Part shown: piece by piece, positions 21,803-35,150 of the stretch
How the letters are laid out: every line of letters begins with the position of its first letter
Numbering within the stretch: position 1 is the stretch's first letter
From: Craterostigma plantagineum
Lineage: Eukaryota > Streptophyta > Magnoliopsida > Lamiales > Linderniaceae
NCBI GenBank assembly: GCA_027422505.1
Contig: JAPQWV010000005.1
Location: forward strand, 12,529,501 to 12,593,500
Length of the DNA stretch: 64,000 bases
Direction of reading: 5' to 3'
The notes under the pieces: generated by a model
What the model was told of the DNA's origin: nothing
The model's input: only the letters and a program-made list of their open reading frames with translations
Database searches by the model: none
Made by a program: the position numbers and the translations under genes

Positions 21803-24710
21803 TGTGGCGCCCCGCCATCTACTAAACTTTCTATGTTACCTTACGTGGCTAAATATAATATAAGGTAAATAATTCGCGCAAACACGTATTAAATTTTTTC
21901 CTTTTATATAAAGGAATTTATTCTGTACATGCTCAAAATATCCCTCCAGTCCTATATACATGGGAAGTGTATAAGTGCGCAGTAAAAGAAAACCCTAACG
22001 CCCGGCCACACAGATCGCATTCATGTACACACCACCCCCAAAAGTCGCTGGAAGCTTCAAAAGGTAAGCCTTGCCATCAAAAGCGATCACGTACCGTGGT
22101 CGCGCACACCTACAACACATAAAGTAAGGGGTGAGCAATAAAGCTCAGTAAGTAGGAATATGCAATGTCGTGAACGTGATAACCCCGCAAAGGCATCCGC
22201 GCCAATGCATCTCACACCTCGTAAATCAAACTCGATCCCATATCTCTCGGGCCCCTCGGCTAACTTACAATGCACCATAAAGAGCTCTAATCCAACACGA
22301 ATAAACGTGGCAGCGACCTCCCAGGTCGTCCCTCTGCCGTGCGGTAGCCCACGCTGGTTAGCCTACGCTAGGGTTTTTGCCTAGGTCGCTCCTTCCCAGG
22401 TCGCACCCTCCAGATCGCATCCCTCCGCTATTAGGGCATCAGCCCAAATAAAATAAACATGGCAGAAGCCCAATAAAATATATAATATAATCGACGACAC
22501 ACCACGCCGTCCTGGTGCCATAGAAGTAGCCCTGACTCAACTGCGAGTCGACATCAAATGCCTATATCGGCAAATATCATTCGCCCTCAGGCGATAAATA
22601 CTGTGCATGCTCATCTCACATAAACCCCAAATGTCTCGTGCATGCACATGAATATGCAATGTGAATTAATATCGTAAACACTTACCATGCAGAAGCATGT
22701 CAAATAATTCATGTAATAATATAAACACTCAAGCACGTAGTCACGTAGTTAAAGCATATACAAATAAATTATGTGTTGTAGTTGAAATTCCCACTTACCT
22801 GTCGTCCAAGCTAAATAAATTTACTGCTCCGGGAAATTCCTATATTTCGACCTTTAAATAAAAAAATTAAAGTATCAGTATAGCTCGTAAGAATGCCTAA
22901 GTTAGATAACTATTTCAAAAGAGACTGGTTAATGACACTGCATTATTCGAATCGCCCGATCGTTGGTCAATACAGATGTCGTCCGATTTTGAACCTAATT
23001 TAATTTCGCCCGATGGTTTAGTTAAACATTAGTCAAAGTTGGGTCAACCTTTATTTATAAAAATTCTCGGCGAAAGTTGTATCGCCCGATTATTTACCTT
23101 CAATTCGTCCCATCCATCTAATATATTATTATTTTATATAGCTCGGCGAAAATCTTCTTTTCTACAGTTTGTTCGTCCGAATCGTCATTTTCTTGACATT
23201 TAAATTCGCTGAGTTCTCATCATTTCCCCAATGTCGCCCGATTTGTGGTGTCTAAGTTTAAAATCGCTGAACACTTCTTACATAATACCCAATCGCCCGA
23301 TTGCCTTAAGATTTAACCCTTATACATGACACGGCGAAATCTCTTTCATACAAGACTGTTTCGGTCGAAAGTATATACACATAATGGTCAGCATCGGTCA
23401 AATGATAATTTAAATAGAATACCTCAGCGAAAGTCATTTTTCCTAAAGGTTGATTCGCCCGACTTTGCACCTAATTCTAATTCGGTCGAAACCTCAATAA
23501 TTGGTCTTCAACCATTCGAAACTTGCTCCCTATAATCGTTCCACCCAAGAACTTGTATATTATAAAAATTTTTGTTCTAGTATGAAATTATTAATTCTAT
23601 CCACTGACCATTCAATACCGAAGTTATAAAAGTTATAAAACTCAAAACATGCTATTCTACCCAAAGTTTACTTAGGTCCCTAGGGAAAACATTCGCAAGT
23701 AAATTCAACCTTAAGCTTCTAATTTAAGTCTTCTCTAATCTAATTAAATATATTAGCATGAGTGTGACACTAGGGTTTCTGCCATGTGGGAATCTCATAT
23801 AAGTTTAATCACTTTATAGAGGCATAACGACTAGATACTCTAACTTATGAAATTATACAAGTTGTAAATGATATGCTTACCAAAAGTCCGAATTTTAAGC
23901 TACTATGAATGATTATTCTTTAATTGGCAGAACTTCTTTTAAGTCTCTCCTTTCTTACGAATTTTCTGATTTGAATAACATATGTAACTTGTTAGCTCAA
24001 GCAAACATTCCAGAAACTAGGGTTTCTTCTACATATTTTACTCGAAAGTTTCCTCTAACTTATATTACTTTGTAGAAATATAAGGAATATAAAGCCAGAA
24101 TCGAATTTACATGTTATGAGTAAGATTGTTACTTACCAAATGTTCAAAATCTGCTTTGTTGGTTGCTTAGATTGATCGAGTTTTTCTCCTTGTTAGAGAA
24201 ATGGAATTCGTTTCTGTTACGTTTTTACTTCTAAGGATTTCTAGTTTATAATCTAATAGATATACATTAAATAAAGTGCTTAGGAAGATGTGAATGAAAA
24301 GACAAGAAGGTGATCAATTTTTCCTCCTAAGCTAAGCAACGTGTGTTTTTAGTTATATGATCATATCTTATTAAGTTTATTTGAATCATGATTGATCTAT
24401 TATAATTTGATGTGTTACTCGTTCTCTATATGGGATTCGGCCGATTAAATATTCACAATTAAGCTAGCGTCGGCCGATTCCATTAATTCAATTTGATCGG
24501 CGATCTTAAGCATTTTACATGTCGGCCGATTAAATATTCACAATTTTAATGCTTTTCCAATTTTTCCCATGTCCTAATGTCATCATATAAGCCAGCTAGT
24601 CACGTAGCACATATTTGGAACTGTAAAACACATATCATGCAATCACATAATTCACAGAGTATGTATGCAAATTTTATTGGCCGGTTCACTTACGGGACTC
24701 AGGTATTAAA
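21803..24710 (-). repeat. 5' LTR of Gypsy-1 (right copy, 2.9 kb)
   Basis: Starts tgtggcgccccgcc and ends ggtattaaa, where the left copy has ggtattaca, so the outer terminal CA appears mutated. The part from 22558 on matches the left LTR. Differences: no MITE, and a deletion near 24520 replaced by a 22-base copy of a nearby sequence. Around 22100-22150 is the block (in element orientation) TTTATGTGTTGTAGG that is conserved in the other Tekay LTRs here. Immediately to the right is Copia-B coding sequence. Confidence 0.9.
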
Positions 24711-27009
24711 AGAGGCGTCCTTACGTTAAAGGTTGGTGGGTCAATTTGGGTTGTATGAGTGGTGCGGTGCGTGGTGGTGGTTGTTTGGGTAGTGGGTTGT
24801 GAGGTTTCAGTGGCTGCAGTGCTTGTCTGTGTCGCGCCCGAGCTTCGTCCTTGACTTCTAGTTATGATCCTAGGCCTCTTCTCCCCCTCATGACGACCTT
24901 GATCGTCTGGGTCGTCATGTCGACGTTTGGAGCGAGAGTCTTGACCTTGGCATGATTCTGTAGGATCAGGACGATCCACGAGACGTTGGAAGAGATCCTC
25001 TTCTTCGGGCGTTCGTGTGGTCAGCTCAAGTAGTCGGGCGACTAATATGGAGTGAAGGTCGTTGATAGGTACGGTTGCAGGGTTTATGAGGTTGTGTGTG
25101 AGGATGGGTGTGGCGATTGGTAAGGGTTGTGTGGGTTGAGTGGGTGTGAGGGTAAGTTGTGATGAAGACGGCTCCGAGACGAGTGTTTTCCCTCGGTCTT
25201 GGCGGAACGTCTCGATGGCATGTCGCATGCTCTCCATGATTTTTTCTTCGAAAGATCTCAAAGCTTCGGAGAGAGCGGCCTGTAGACGATCTTCAGTCAC
25301 AAATGGGACGGACGCCTCCGCCGTTGATGAACCAGGTCGACAGATGTCGCCTGTTGACAACCCTTGAGCTAACACCGGCTCCTCAGGCTGGCTCGTAGTC
25401 ACTTGAGGTTGTGACTGTCCGAGACTTCCATCCAATCTTTGATTCGAACCTTGGAGATTCTCATCTATGGATGTTGGGGCAAGTTCTGGTTGAACCTGCG
25501 AAGCAGACACTTGAGAGTCCAGGCTAGTAGTCGGTGGAATCTGAGTCTCGGCCTCGATAGACGCTGAAAGAGTAGGCTGCGGCTCAAGATTAAGCGAAGT
25601 AGGGTCCGCAGCCCTTGGAGTGATAGCTGGCGTCGTGTCTGATGTGGTGGTGACAGTTGTGAAGATGGACTCGAATGGGATGCTAAGTCGCCTTGGAGTC
25701 CGTCGTATCAAACGTAATTCCTCGTCTGACTCGGTGTCTGACGGGGTAGACGTGTGAGGCGATAATCCGCGTACAACATCTTCACGTGCTTGCTCTGTCA
25801 CCAGAGGCTCGTTGGGCTGAATCATTGAGATTAAAGCCTCGGTTTCTGGCGTTGTATCCAGTGGTGGTGAGCTATGCCCCGTTTCTGCTTCGGGCAGTGC
25901 TTCCTGTTGCAGGATATCCTCAATAGACCCTCGAAGCACGCCAACAATAATGGGTACTTCTGCTTGGAGCTCCTGGACTTGAGCTTCAACTTCCAGCTCG
26001 TGGGCCTCTTCATCGATCATTGTGGCTTCAAGATCTGGTAGTTGAGCCTCTTGGATTGGAGGCTCCTGTTCAAGCTCCTAGCCCACTGCATCGATCATCG
26101 CAGCCTCAGGGTTTGGGTGTTGTTGTTGGGGAGGGCTCACATTGAAGTCTGTCGGTGGCCCTCGGATCATCTGTTCTGTAAGATGATTCTCCCGGCAGTA
26201 TAGCTTATAAACGTCTCCCGTGGGGTCGGCAAGACGAAGCTGCTCGAACGGAATGGCCATCGATGGTTGATCTAAATCCGTGAGCTTTGGGTTGTGGAAG
26301 AATTTGAGCCGTGGTGGCTGGTAGTTTCCTCCAGGCGGCAGGCGAGGAATGTTCTCATGTATCTTCATGAGTTGTCTGATGATAATCGAGAACCATCTCG
26401 CATACGGCACGTTCTTGAAGCGCTTGTTCTCTTTTTCTCTGATCCGCTCTGCTAGATCGTTCCAGATCAGTCGGGCGAAATTGTAATTCTGCAAGAACAC
26501 AATTCCGTGAAATATTCGTAGAATGTGGCCGTTGCCTTCGTCGAAGCCCGCGTGCTTCGGTGATAGACACTTGTTTATAATGCCAAAGAGTGTCTTTCAT
26601 GGATGAGGAATCCCGTTGCTCTGCATTTGCGCGAGCTTGATGAGCGGCTGACGGTATCCCATTTGGAGGAAATCTTGCGCCAACTCAGCATCTGTTGGTA
26701 AGGGGTCATAGTTGTGACTGAAAAGGAGGTCGAGGATGAGCCCAAAGTCATTTTTGTTCATACTGATATGCCTCGTCCCGATCACCTTAGTGAAGCTATA
26801 AGCTCCTTCAACTACGACACTTTTGATGCATCCCCAAAATTATTGTAGGTAGACCATTGGCACTGATGCCGTCACCGTGAGCGCATGCCAGAGGGGATGG
26901 CCTTGTAGTATGGACACTATGATTTTGTCTGGACACCGAAAGGTGGTCAGATCGAGTTGAAAATTGGTGTCCTGTCGTAGATGTGGTTGTATGCAGGGTA
27001 GTGATCCAT
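24711..27009 (-). pseudogene. Copia-B extra ORF downstream of pol, broken and cut by Gypsy-1
   Basis: Homologue of the Copia-A extra ORF. Start chosen at the ATG at 27009, directly after tttttcag on the minus strand. Matching blocks: TTFRCPDKIIVSILQGHPLW, NKCLSPKHAGFDEGN, NYNFARLIWNDLAERI, VPYARWFSIIIRQL and TEDRLQAALSEALRSFEEKI. A basic patch (RSKRRHDD, EKRPRI) and a Thr-rich tail follow, as in Copia-A. Lesions: a frameshift near 26960, TAA in MVYLQxFW near 26845, TGA at 26597 and a TAG at 26078. The gene ends abruptly at RTPL, where Gypsy-1 inserted. The C-terminal KFSDGTL module should lie beyond the left window edge. Confidence 0.75.
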
Positions 27010-30000
27010 CTGAAAAACAATTTGGAAAAACAGAAACATTAGCTCAAGAATTAATATTGAGTCGAAATTTTATTTTATCGAGCCACAATAATCCATTATG
27101 TCATAGCATGTTTGATAAATTTATAATTGAGATCATGAGTCTGCACATAGGTCATACGAAGTGAATTTTTAAGAGATAATAACATTTCGACATATGAATA
27201 TAAGATATATGTAAGTTTGGTCGAAAATTTTCTAAGTGCTGAGCACTACTATTCACCCCGTGAAGTTTCTTGCACGAAAAATTGAATTTACAATTTTAAT
27301 TTCCTAAGTGCTGATTTTTAATTCAAATCTCCGTTTTATTTTGCGATCGAGAAATTTTATTCGTTATAGTTGACAACAGTGAAAAAGACTAGAAAAATTT
27401 TGCTAAGTGTTGAACGTTATATTTGTAGTACTGTAGCCTAGAAATTTTACGAGCGAGAAAAATTTTTGTGTAGATTTACGATCGAGAAAATCGATTTCCG
27501 CGAAAATTTACTATTGAGAAATTTTTCGTCATGAAAGTTATCGAGCGAGAAAGTATTTCGATTTTAAAAAAATTTTCGCTGCGAAATTTTACGATCGAGA
27601 AAATTGACAACGAGAAACTAGGTCACTCGCCGAGAAAATTTTCGAACGATCAAAATCATCGCTACGTATTTTTACGATCGATAAATTTTATCGCCGAAAA
27701 ATTAATTTTATCGCCGCTAAAATTTACGACCGAAATAAAATGAAATCAAAATTACCGTTTTCGATGGAAGTTTTGCGCTCGAAATTAATTGCATCTATTT
27801 TTTTTATTCCGTTCTGAAGTTCTTTGCTCGTATAAAATACTAATTAGAATTAATCTTTCTCGATGGTAAATAATTTTTCGGTCAAAGTCTCCTAACTTAG
27901 CGACTAACTAAATTGTAGCAATAGAGAATCATTACGATGCAAACAGTATCTCAATTGAATCGGGATTCTATTAGCACTGTTTGCGATCGAAAAAGTTCTT
28001 CGACAGCTTCAAACTTCAAATATCCTAGTTAAGTCGAACTTCAAATTTCAACCATAAGACTCTGATTTCCGAAACATTGTACTATCAAATAATGCGAAAG
28101 CACTGAAACTATCTTAATCGTGCAAATGTTAACCCAGATAAGCACGTAATCAGAACTTAATCATTGCAAGATAGTATACGGGTTTTTCTCAGTTTGAAGA
28201 ACAGACAAGAATCAATTCCAAATTAGACTGCAAAATACAGATGCAAGCTGAGTTAATCGCACGAAATATCAAATAAGTGTCGTTTTTACCTTAAACAGAC
28301 AACTCCAAGATAAAAATCGAAAGCGTCGTGTAAGGATTAAATTGTCTGTTGAAAGTTTTGCGAGAGAGAATAATTAAGAGACATTGTAGATTTTGTGATT
28401 AGGTTTTGCGTGAGATAAAGTTTTTCCACTGCAAAAAGTTACCTTTTCTAATTGGGCTGATTAGACGTTTTGAGTTCGCAAATTATACAGGCTCAATTTT
28501 TAAATTTTTCGCTCGAGAAACTCAGATGGAGAATTTTCATTTGGTCCCTATTTGATTTTCGCTCGACAAATTTGAAGCGAAAATTACCATTTGATCACAA
28601 ATCAATTCTCGCTCGAGAAACTGCGATCGAAAATTACTAATTTCGCTCAAATTTCTCGATAGTAAGTTTTTTTCTATTTTTTTTAAGATTTCAGGTTGAC
28701 CCTAAGTTCAATTAAAAACCACATAATTGCTCCCCCTATGTATGAAAATAAACGCAATTAACTCCCTGTAATTCAGAACGGTGCTGGCTCCATAGCTGAA
28801 TTTTGAAAATCTGCAATACCTAGAGCAAAAATGTCGAGAATATTAGAGTTAATTTGAAAGCAATTTACTAATCAGGCGAGGCACCCCTCTGTAAGATTTG
28901 AAGAGAGTTGGTTAAATTCAAATTCATAAATCACGTCAATCATCAAAATATTTAACCAACCAAAATTTAATCCAATGCCGTGCACTCCAAGTCATGAATA
29001 ATTCGTGAAGTCCTCCTCATTGTTTCTACAACACTTAGAGAAAGACCATCAACAATATTTGGAGCTCAAGACATAAATTTTGTAAATGCTCCCCCTCAAA
29101 TAGTGCACCTCAATTGATTTATCAAGCAAGTACATAAATCAATCTAAGTAACAATTACTAAAAACACGCGATTTATCAAGATTAGCCTAGATACATGGTC
29201 CCCTATACATGTAGCTATACTTTCGCGCGAGAGAATGAGCAAGAACAAATATTCGCATTTTATCAATTCAGCTGAAATGCAAAGTAATATTGCATATCAG
29301 AATGTGCGATTTATCTTTTATATATATGTATATTGTTTTTTTTATTTTTCATAACATACAATAATAAGAAAAATAGGAAGAAAAATTTCAAAAAAAATTA
29401 TTATTTATCTATATAGTTTTTTTTTCCGTATGAATATAAGTATTATTTATAGTATGGGGTCAGATTATTTTGCTTCGATCATTGTCACGCCAAAAATTTC
29501 ATAGAATGATCCATTTCGGCAACTCTCACTATGTTCACTCTAGCGCTCAATTATTTTTAACTTGGGATTTTTATATTTATATCACTCAAGTCAACACAAG
29601 AAATATTATATCAATTTACCTGTGATCGAGGCGCTTTTAATCATTTCACCTATGCGAAAGACCGTTGTTTTGGAATCAAATGGACTTTGAAGGATTTTGA
29701 TTTAGCTCTGACTTAGAAGAAGAGGAAAGTTTTGGGATTGTGGACTTAATATCTTCATCTTCCTTTTCTTAGTCACTCTCCGTCGTCGGCATATTTTCTT
29801 TCTTCTTTTGTCTTTCCCATCCTTATTTTTTTCTTTATTTTACTGTACTTGCTCAAGCTGAAGCTCTGCTTCTCTACGAGGCTGAGAGATTATCTAAGGC
29901 GAAGTTCTTCTTGTTGGTTCTCGGGCCGATACCGTGCTCCTTTTCTCTTAATCCCTATAGAGGTTTCAGAGATTATCGATTGAAGAAGTTCACAGTTATG

Positions 30001-30925
30001 TAATTCAAACCCAAGGCCGTGCTCCCCTTCTCGTTTCCCGATATAAGACTGGATTATCGTTGGAGAAGTTCACTTCGGGGTGCTCCTCTTTCCAGCCGTT
30101 CTGACGAGCATACGAGATTATCAAGGGAGAAGTTCACAACAAGATCCATGCCCCGCCCCACGTCTTATGATTTCTAAAAGATCTCAATAATTAGGAGGGC
30201 AGGTTCTTTTGGTCAGTTTTTTGTGCGTTGAGCATTCCTCGTGTGCGTTTTCCACCTTCTTTTGTCATCTTTTCCTTTGTTGTCTCATTTTTCTCCCCCT
30301 CCTTTTCTCGATTGAACATCCCGCCGAGAGATTAGATAGTCAGTTGTAAAGCTTAAAGGGTTTTCAAATGAAGAAAAGGAATTCGGAGAAGGCTCAAAAT
30401 GGATGACTAAAGGCTATGTTGAAGAATTGAAAAAGTATATATTTGGACGAGTGAGGAATTTCCTAATTGCCCTAATCATTTTCCTAACGATCTAACGCAA
30501 GGCGAGTATGAGGCCGAGAATCACTATTTAAGCAAGCAATTATTATGTGACTCGCTCGAGAATAGATCCGTCGAAAAAAAAAAAGGCTAGAAACCTCACT
30601 AAGATAAAGTGGCTTTGTGTCTAGTGGAATTAACTAAAGAACTTTAGACACAAGAATACTACTTAGACTGACAAAATTAAGCAATTAATCAGTCGCAAGT
30701 CAGGGAAATCTATATGTGACTAGATCGAGCATCCTAAAGATATCGTCATTCCCCGAATACTATAAGTATATGTATAATATATTTTTTATTTATATTTTGT
30801 TTATTATTTTTATGATCTATATTTATTTATTTAATTTCAAATTTCACGCAAAATATAGCATTTTAAGTACGCAAAACACATGAAATAGATCAAATGAAAG
30901 AAGATAGGAGCACGTAGAGCATATA
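27010..30925 (-). other. Copia-B spacer between RNase H and the extra ORF (3.9 kb, noncoding)
   Basis: No credible ORF. From 27200 to 28660 it is dense in CGAGAAA and TTTCGCTCGAGAAA words. 28700-29650 is AT-rich with several stretches rich in tccccct. 29650-30350 contains repeated blocks with attatc, gaagttcac and ctccttttc (near 29890, 29965, 30050 and 30110). Copia-A has a 1.8-kb counterpart. The minus strand ends in attgtttttcag just before the extra-ORF ATG, a good 3' splice-site match. Confidence 0.6.
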
Positions 30926-32110
30926 TTACGGAAGATTCAACATGCCTAGTTTTCCGACAAGAAATTGGAATCGTTTTTCATCCAATGCCTTGGTGAAAAT
31001 GTCAGCTAGTTGAAACTCCGTGTTCATGAAATACATGTCAATTGTGCCTTTTTCTACGTGATCTTTTATAAAATGATATCTAATATCTATGTGTTTTGTG
31101 CGTGAATGGTGAACAGGATTACACGTAATCGCAATTGCACTCTGGCTATCACTATAAATGGGTATATTATTTAAATTGTACCCATAATCGCGAAGCTGAG
31201 TCCGCATCCATAGCATTTGCGAGCAACAGCTGGCAGCCGCGACGTATTCAGCCTCAGCCATCGATGTTGAGACGCAGTTATGCTTCTTGGATGACCAGTA
31301 GACTAGCTTTTCGCCTAGAAATTGAGCGCCACCGGAGGTGCTTTTCCTGTCCATTCGGCAACATGCATAATCAGCGTCAGTATAGCCAATTAATTTGGAA
31401 TTTGTGCCCTTAGGATACCATAAACCTAAGGTTGAGGTGCCCTTGAGGTAGTGCAGAATCCGCTTGAGGTGAGATACAGAAAGATCCAATGATGCTGCAA
31501 TAAAGTGTGATGTCGACCATTTTTCCAGTGGGATCGGTATCCAACTTGCAGCTAGTTAACATAGGAGTGCTGAGAGACTTGCTCTGATCTTGATGGAATT
31601 TATTTAGAATGTCCTTGATGTGCTTAGTCTGACTTATGAAGATTCCATCGTCGAGCTGCCTGACTTGAAGTCCTAAGAAGAATTGCATCTCTCCCATGTG
31701 ACTCATTTCGATCTTGCTCTTCATTAAATCACCGAACCTCTTGCAGAGCCGTGGATTTGTTGATCCGAAGATGATGTCGTCGACGTAAACTTGGACGACC
31801 ATCGGATCTTTGTCTTGCCATTTGATGAAGAGGGTCGTATCGATCGTTCCTCGGATGAATCAAGACTTCACTAGGAAATCGCTCAAGACATCATACCAAG
31901 CACTGGAGCTTGTTTCAGTCCGTAGAGAGCTTTATCCAATCGATAGACGTGATCGGGATGTTCTTGATCAACAAAACCTTCAGGGTGAGCGACATAGACT
32001 TCCTCCTTTAACATGCCGTTGAGAAAGGCGGCCTTAACGTCCATTTGGTAGACTTTGAAGTCTTTATGAGCCGCATAAGCTAAGAAGAGGTGGATGGCTT
32101 CGATTCGACC
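30926..32110 (-). pseudogene. Copia-B RT C-terminal half and RNase H
   Basis: RT catalytic box VYVDDIIFGST is at about 31765-31797, then FFLGLQVRQLDDGIFISQTK. RNase H: GYTDADYACCRMDRKSTSG, STSMAEAEYVAAASC, DSQSAIAITCNPVHHSRT, QLADIFTKALDEKRFQFLVG and KLGMLNLP. A frameshift and small deletion occur near 31480 and the RT frame is broken at 31810-31900. The N-terminal half of RT resumes at 35850 beyond the solo LTR. Confidence 0.88.
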
Positions 32111-32115
32111 AACAT
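32111..32115. repeat. Target-site duplication of solo LTR, left (aacat)
   Basis: aacat before the LTR pairs with atcat at 35845-35849. The two copies differ at one position. Joining the flanks with one copy restores the Copia-B RT reading. Confidence 0.7.
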
Positions 32116-35100
32116 TGTAATACCCGAGTCACATAACTTAGACCGGCCAATAAATTTACGTGCATACTATATGTTTTATGTGACTACATGAACTTCATGG
32201 ACTAATTGCATGCCCACACGACGTCATGAATTTTGTGCATGCAACTATGTGCCTATGCGATGCCGTGAATATTTGTGCATTAATTATATGCTCACACAAC
32301 TTTATCTATCTTGTGAATCTAACTGTGTGTAGCTAATAATTAACGAAGTAGGGATCTTCGAAAAATATAATGAGGGGAGATATGATGAAAGGAAAATTTA
32401 GGGTAATTATATTGGTGAGAAATTTATATATTTGAAGTATAATAATTATTTGGGCTAGATATAAACCTCAAATTTAAGCTCAAGACAATTTAAAAGGTTT
32501 GGTTCAAAATATAATATTTTCCTTTAAAGAAGTGGCCCAAGCCTATTAGGAACTTACAACTAACAATATAAGGCCCCAAAATAAATTATATTGGCCCAAA
32601 CATATTGAGGATAAGGATTCACTTTCCTTAAATTAAGGGTAATTCACGTCAGTAGCCATGCCTCTATTTGATATTTAGTCTAGAAATCATTATCTTGGTC
32701 AAAAGAAAGAGAAAGAACACGAGAGGAAGCCAAAAAATGGAAGGAGAAGGACCGAAGAAAAGAAGAAACGAAAGGGACGAAGAGATTTTGGGCAAGCCTC
32801 ACCTCCAAGTTGCTCAAAACTAGCTTAAGGAAGACGAAAAATCATCGTGGAGCTTAGGAAGGGGTATATATCTACTCCTACTAAATTTTATTTAAAATTT
32901 TAGTATGATGAGAAGATTAAGGGTTACGAAAGATATATTAACTTGTATTTCTAAGCAAGTTTTAACTCCAAAAGAGCTCGAACGTGTGGAGGTTAGTCAT
33001 ATTCTTAACAAGAATCCCTTCGAATGAGAACTTAGTAACTTTTCAAAGCTAACGATTATTTTTCTAAGATTTAATGATAATATGTTTAGATATATGTGCA
33101 AATAGGGTCTAAACGAATTTGTTTTTAAGGTTTAGAAATATTTAAAGTTCATATGGAATTCATACGATTTTTAGAAAAGAAATACAGTTTAATCGAAGCC
33201 CTTAAAGATTTTAAGTATTAAAAGTGTTTAAGGTTCGCGAATCGAACCCTAATTGACGAATTCTATTTGGCGGATTCAACCTGGTTAGGTCGGTGATTTC
33301 GCGAATTGGTTTCGCGAATTAGACACGTTGGCGAACTCTTAGTAAGACTTTATTTCGCGAATTAAGAGTGAGGATATAGATTTCGCGACTCGAGCCGTTT
33401 GGCGAATCCATGCAAGCCGCAAAACGAAGGGAGGGTGATTCGCGAATCCAAAAGTTGACGAATCCTACTCTGCGAAGCCTAACCCGCGAAATTGATTTCA
33501 CGAATTCCATTTGGCGCATTATGGATTCGTAAAATAGGTCATTTGCAAATTGCGAAGAGAATAATACCACGTGGCTTGGCTAAGTGAGTATGTGAATTAA
33601 TCTAATTTCACGAACTACATGTCACGAATTCTAAAGTAATAAAATAATATTATACAAGCTATTCAAGGATTGAAATTGGCGAATTGTATGTATAATGAAC
33701 ATCACGAATGGAATTAACTTGGGAATTGTGAAAGCACTATGGGAGGTTCACGTGAGTTTAAGGAATAAAATAATATATATGTAAGCTATATAGGTGACAA
33801 ATTGTGAGTTGTACAAAAGACTTCATTAGGCTTATGGGAATAAAATAACAATATATGCCTTACGTGCTTCACGAATTGCTAGGAGAATAACACCAAGTGG
33901 CTAGAGTGTGTGAACTAACTCTACGAATGGTAAGGTTTGAATATTAATAAATTATATGGACTAAGTCATTCCATGAACGTCACGATGTGTTGATATTTCG
34001 AGTCCCTAGGTTGCTCAATAGGCGCATAAATAAAGAATTTTAAATCATAGGATAAACTTCACGAATCAATTATTGGTACTTCACAAATTAAGCAAGGTTA
34101 GGACTTGGCGAACTTGACTTTGAGAATTGATGGGGGTTGCACTTTGCGAATTGAGGGTAGGTGCGCGAATGGTGTGTAGGATCTTTTGCGAATTCTAAGT
34201 AACGTTAGGTATTTCACGAACCAAAAGTTTGGCGAACTTGGGAGTTTGGCGAATTAAAAGGAGAATTACGAATTTAAGTTGGCGAATCCTGATATTCCAC
34301 GAATTGGACAAGTCGCGAGTTGATAATTTTGCGAACCAAGATAATTCGTGAACTATAAGAAGTTCGCAAATGCCATGTAAGTCGCGAACCGTTCGCAAAG
34401 TAAGAGTTTCGCGGGCTCAATGAGCCGCGAACCATGAATTGAGTGGTGCCAATTCGCGAAACAGAAACTTGGCGAACTGATGGGGTAATTCGCGAAACAA
34501 ATCAATTCGCGAACTTTAGGGAGCAATTCGCGAACGAGTGTTAGAGTAGATGAATTCCCGAATCAAGCTAGGATTCGCGAATTGAGTAGGTTGAGTCTTT
34601 CGCGAATTATAAGGGCAGGAAAACTTCGCGAATTAGGTTATAAATTTCACGAATTGGGACTACAAGCAAGTCACGAATTTTTAGTTCACGAATTTTATAT
34701 CTGTCACGAATTTAATAAGTCATGAATTAATTTAGCTTCAAGGGTTCATAAAAGGTCACGAGTTTTATTTCACGAATCATGAGTCTTATATTTAGGAAAT
34801 TCAAGGATTTGGATAGTATACTAACAATACCATTTTATGCCCGGGAATAGGGACTAATAATTTCACAGAACCGCCAGCTAACAACCGACGTACGCCAGGT
34901 AAGTGGGACTTTTCAACTCAACACATAAAAGTATGTGTGCATTTCTTACGTGGCTACGTGCTTCTATGATTCTATGTGAATTATTACATGGCATGAATTA
35001 CACGATACATGACATGGCATGACAAAGTCATTTGGCATTTCATACATGCATTTCACGAGCATACACGAGTCTCACGAGAGTTTTATGATATGACATGACA

Positions 35101-35150
35101 TGAGATATGCATGATCGCCGGGGCGCGATAAATATATACTAACATTAATA

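Larger units (their letters stand above)
1409..24710 (-). mobile_element. Gypsy-1: Ty3/Gypsy chromovirus of the Tekay type, split by Copia-A
   Basis: The element is read on the minus strand as 5' LTR (21803-24710), primer-binding site, gag, protease, RT, RNase H, integrase with chromodomain, polypurine tract, 3' LTR (1409-4000). LTR termini in element orientation are TGTAATACC and GGCGCCACA. The left LTR lacks its last 750 or so bases because the LINE abuts it. The 13.2-kb Copia-A lies between RNase H and integrase. Long LTRs, tRNA-Met priming and an integrase ending in a CHD-type chromodomain support Tekay. Every coding domain carries a stop or frameshift, so the element is dead. The right flank is the extra ORF of Copia-B. 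The expected 5-bp duplication cannot be checked because the left flank is outside the window. Confidence 0.9.

Noticed and set aside
29650..30350. Possible host gene in a GC-richer part of the Copia-B spacer
   Set aside because: No open frame of useful length, no splice-consistent coding pattern, and internal repeats.
33231..34680. CRISPR-like array suggested by recurrent short words
   Set aside because: Word spacing is irregular, words are 8 bp, and the setting is a plant LTR. No repeat-spacer structure.
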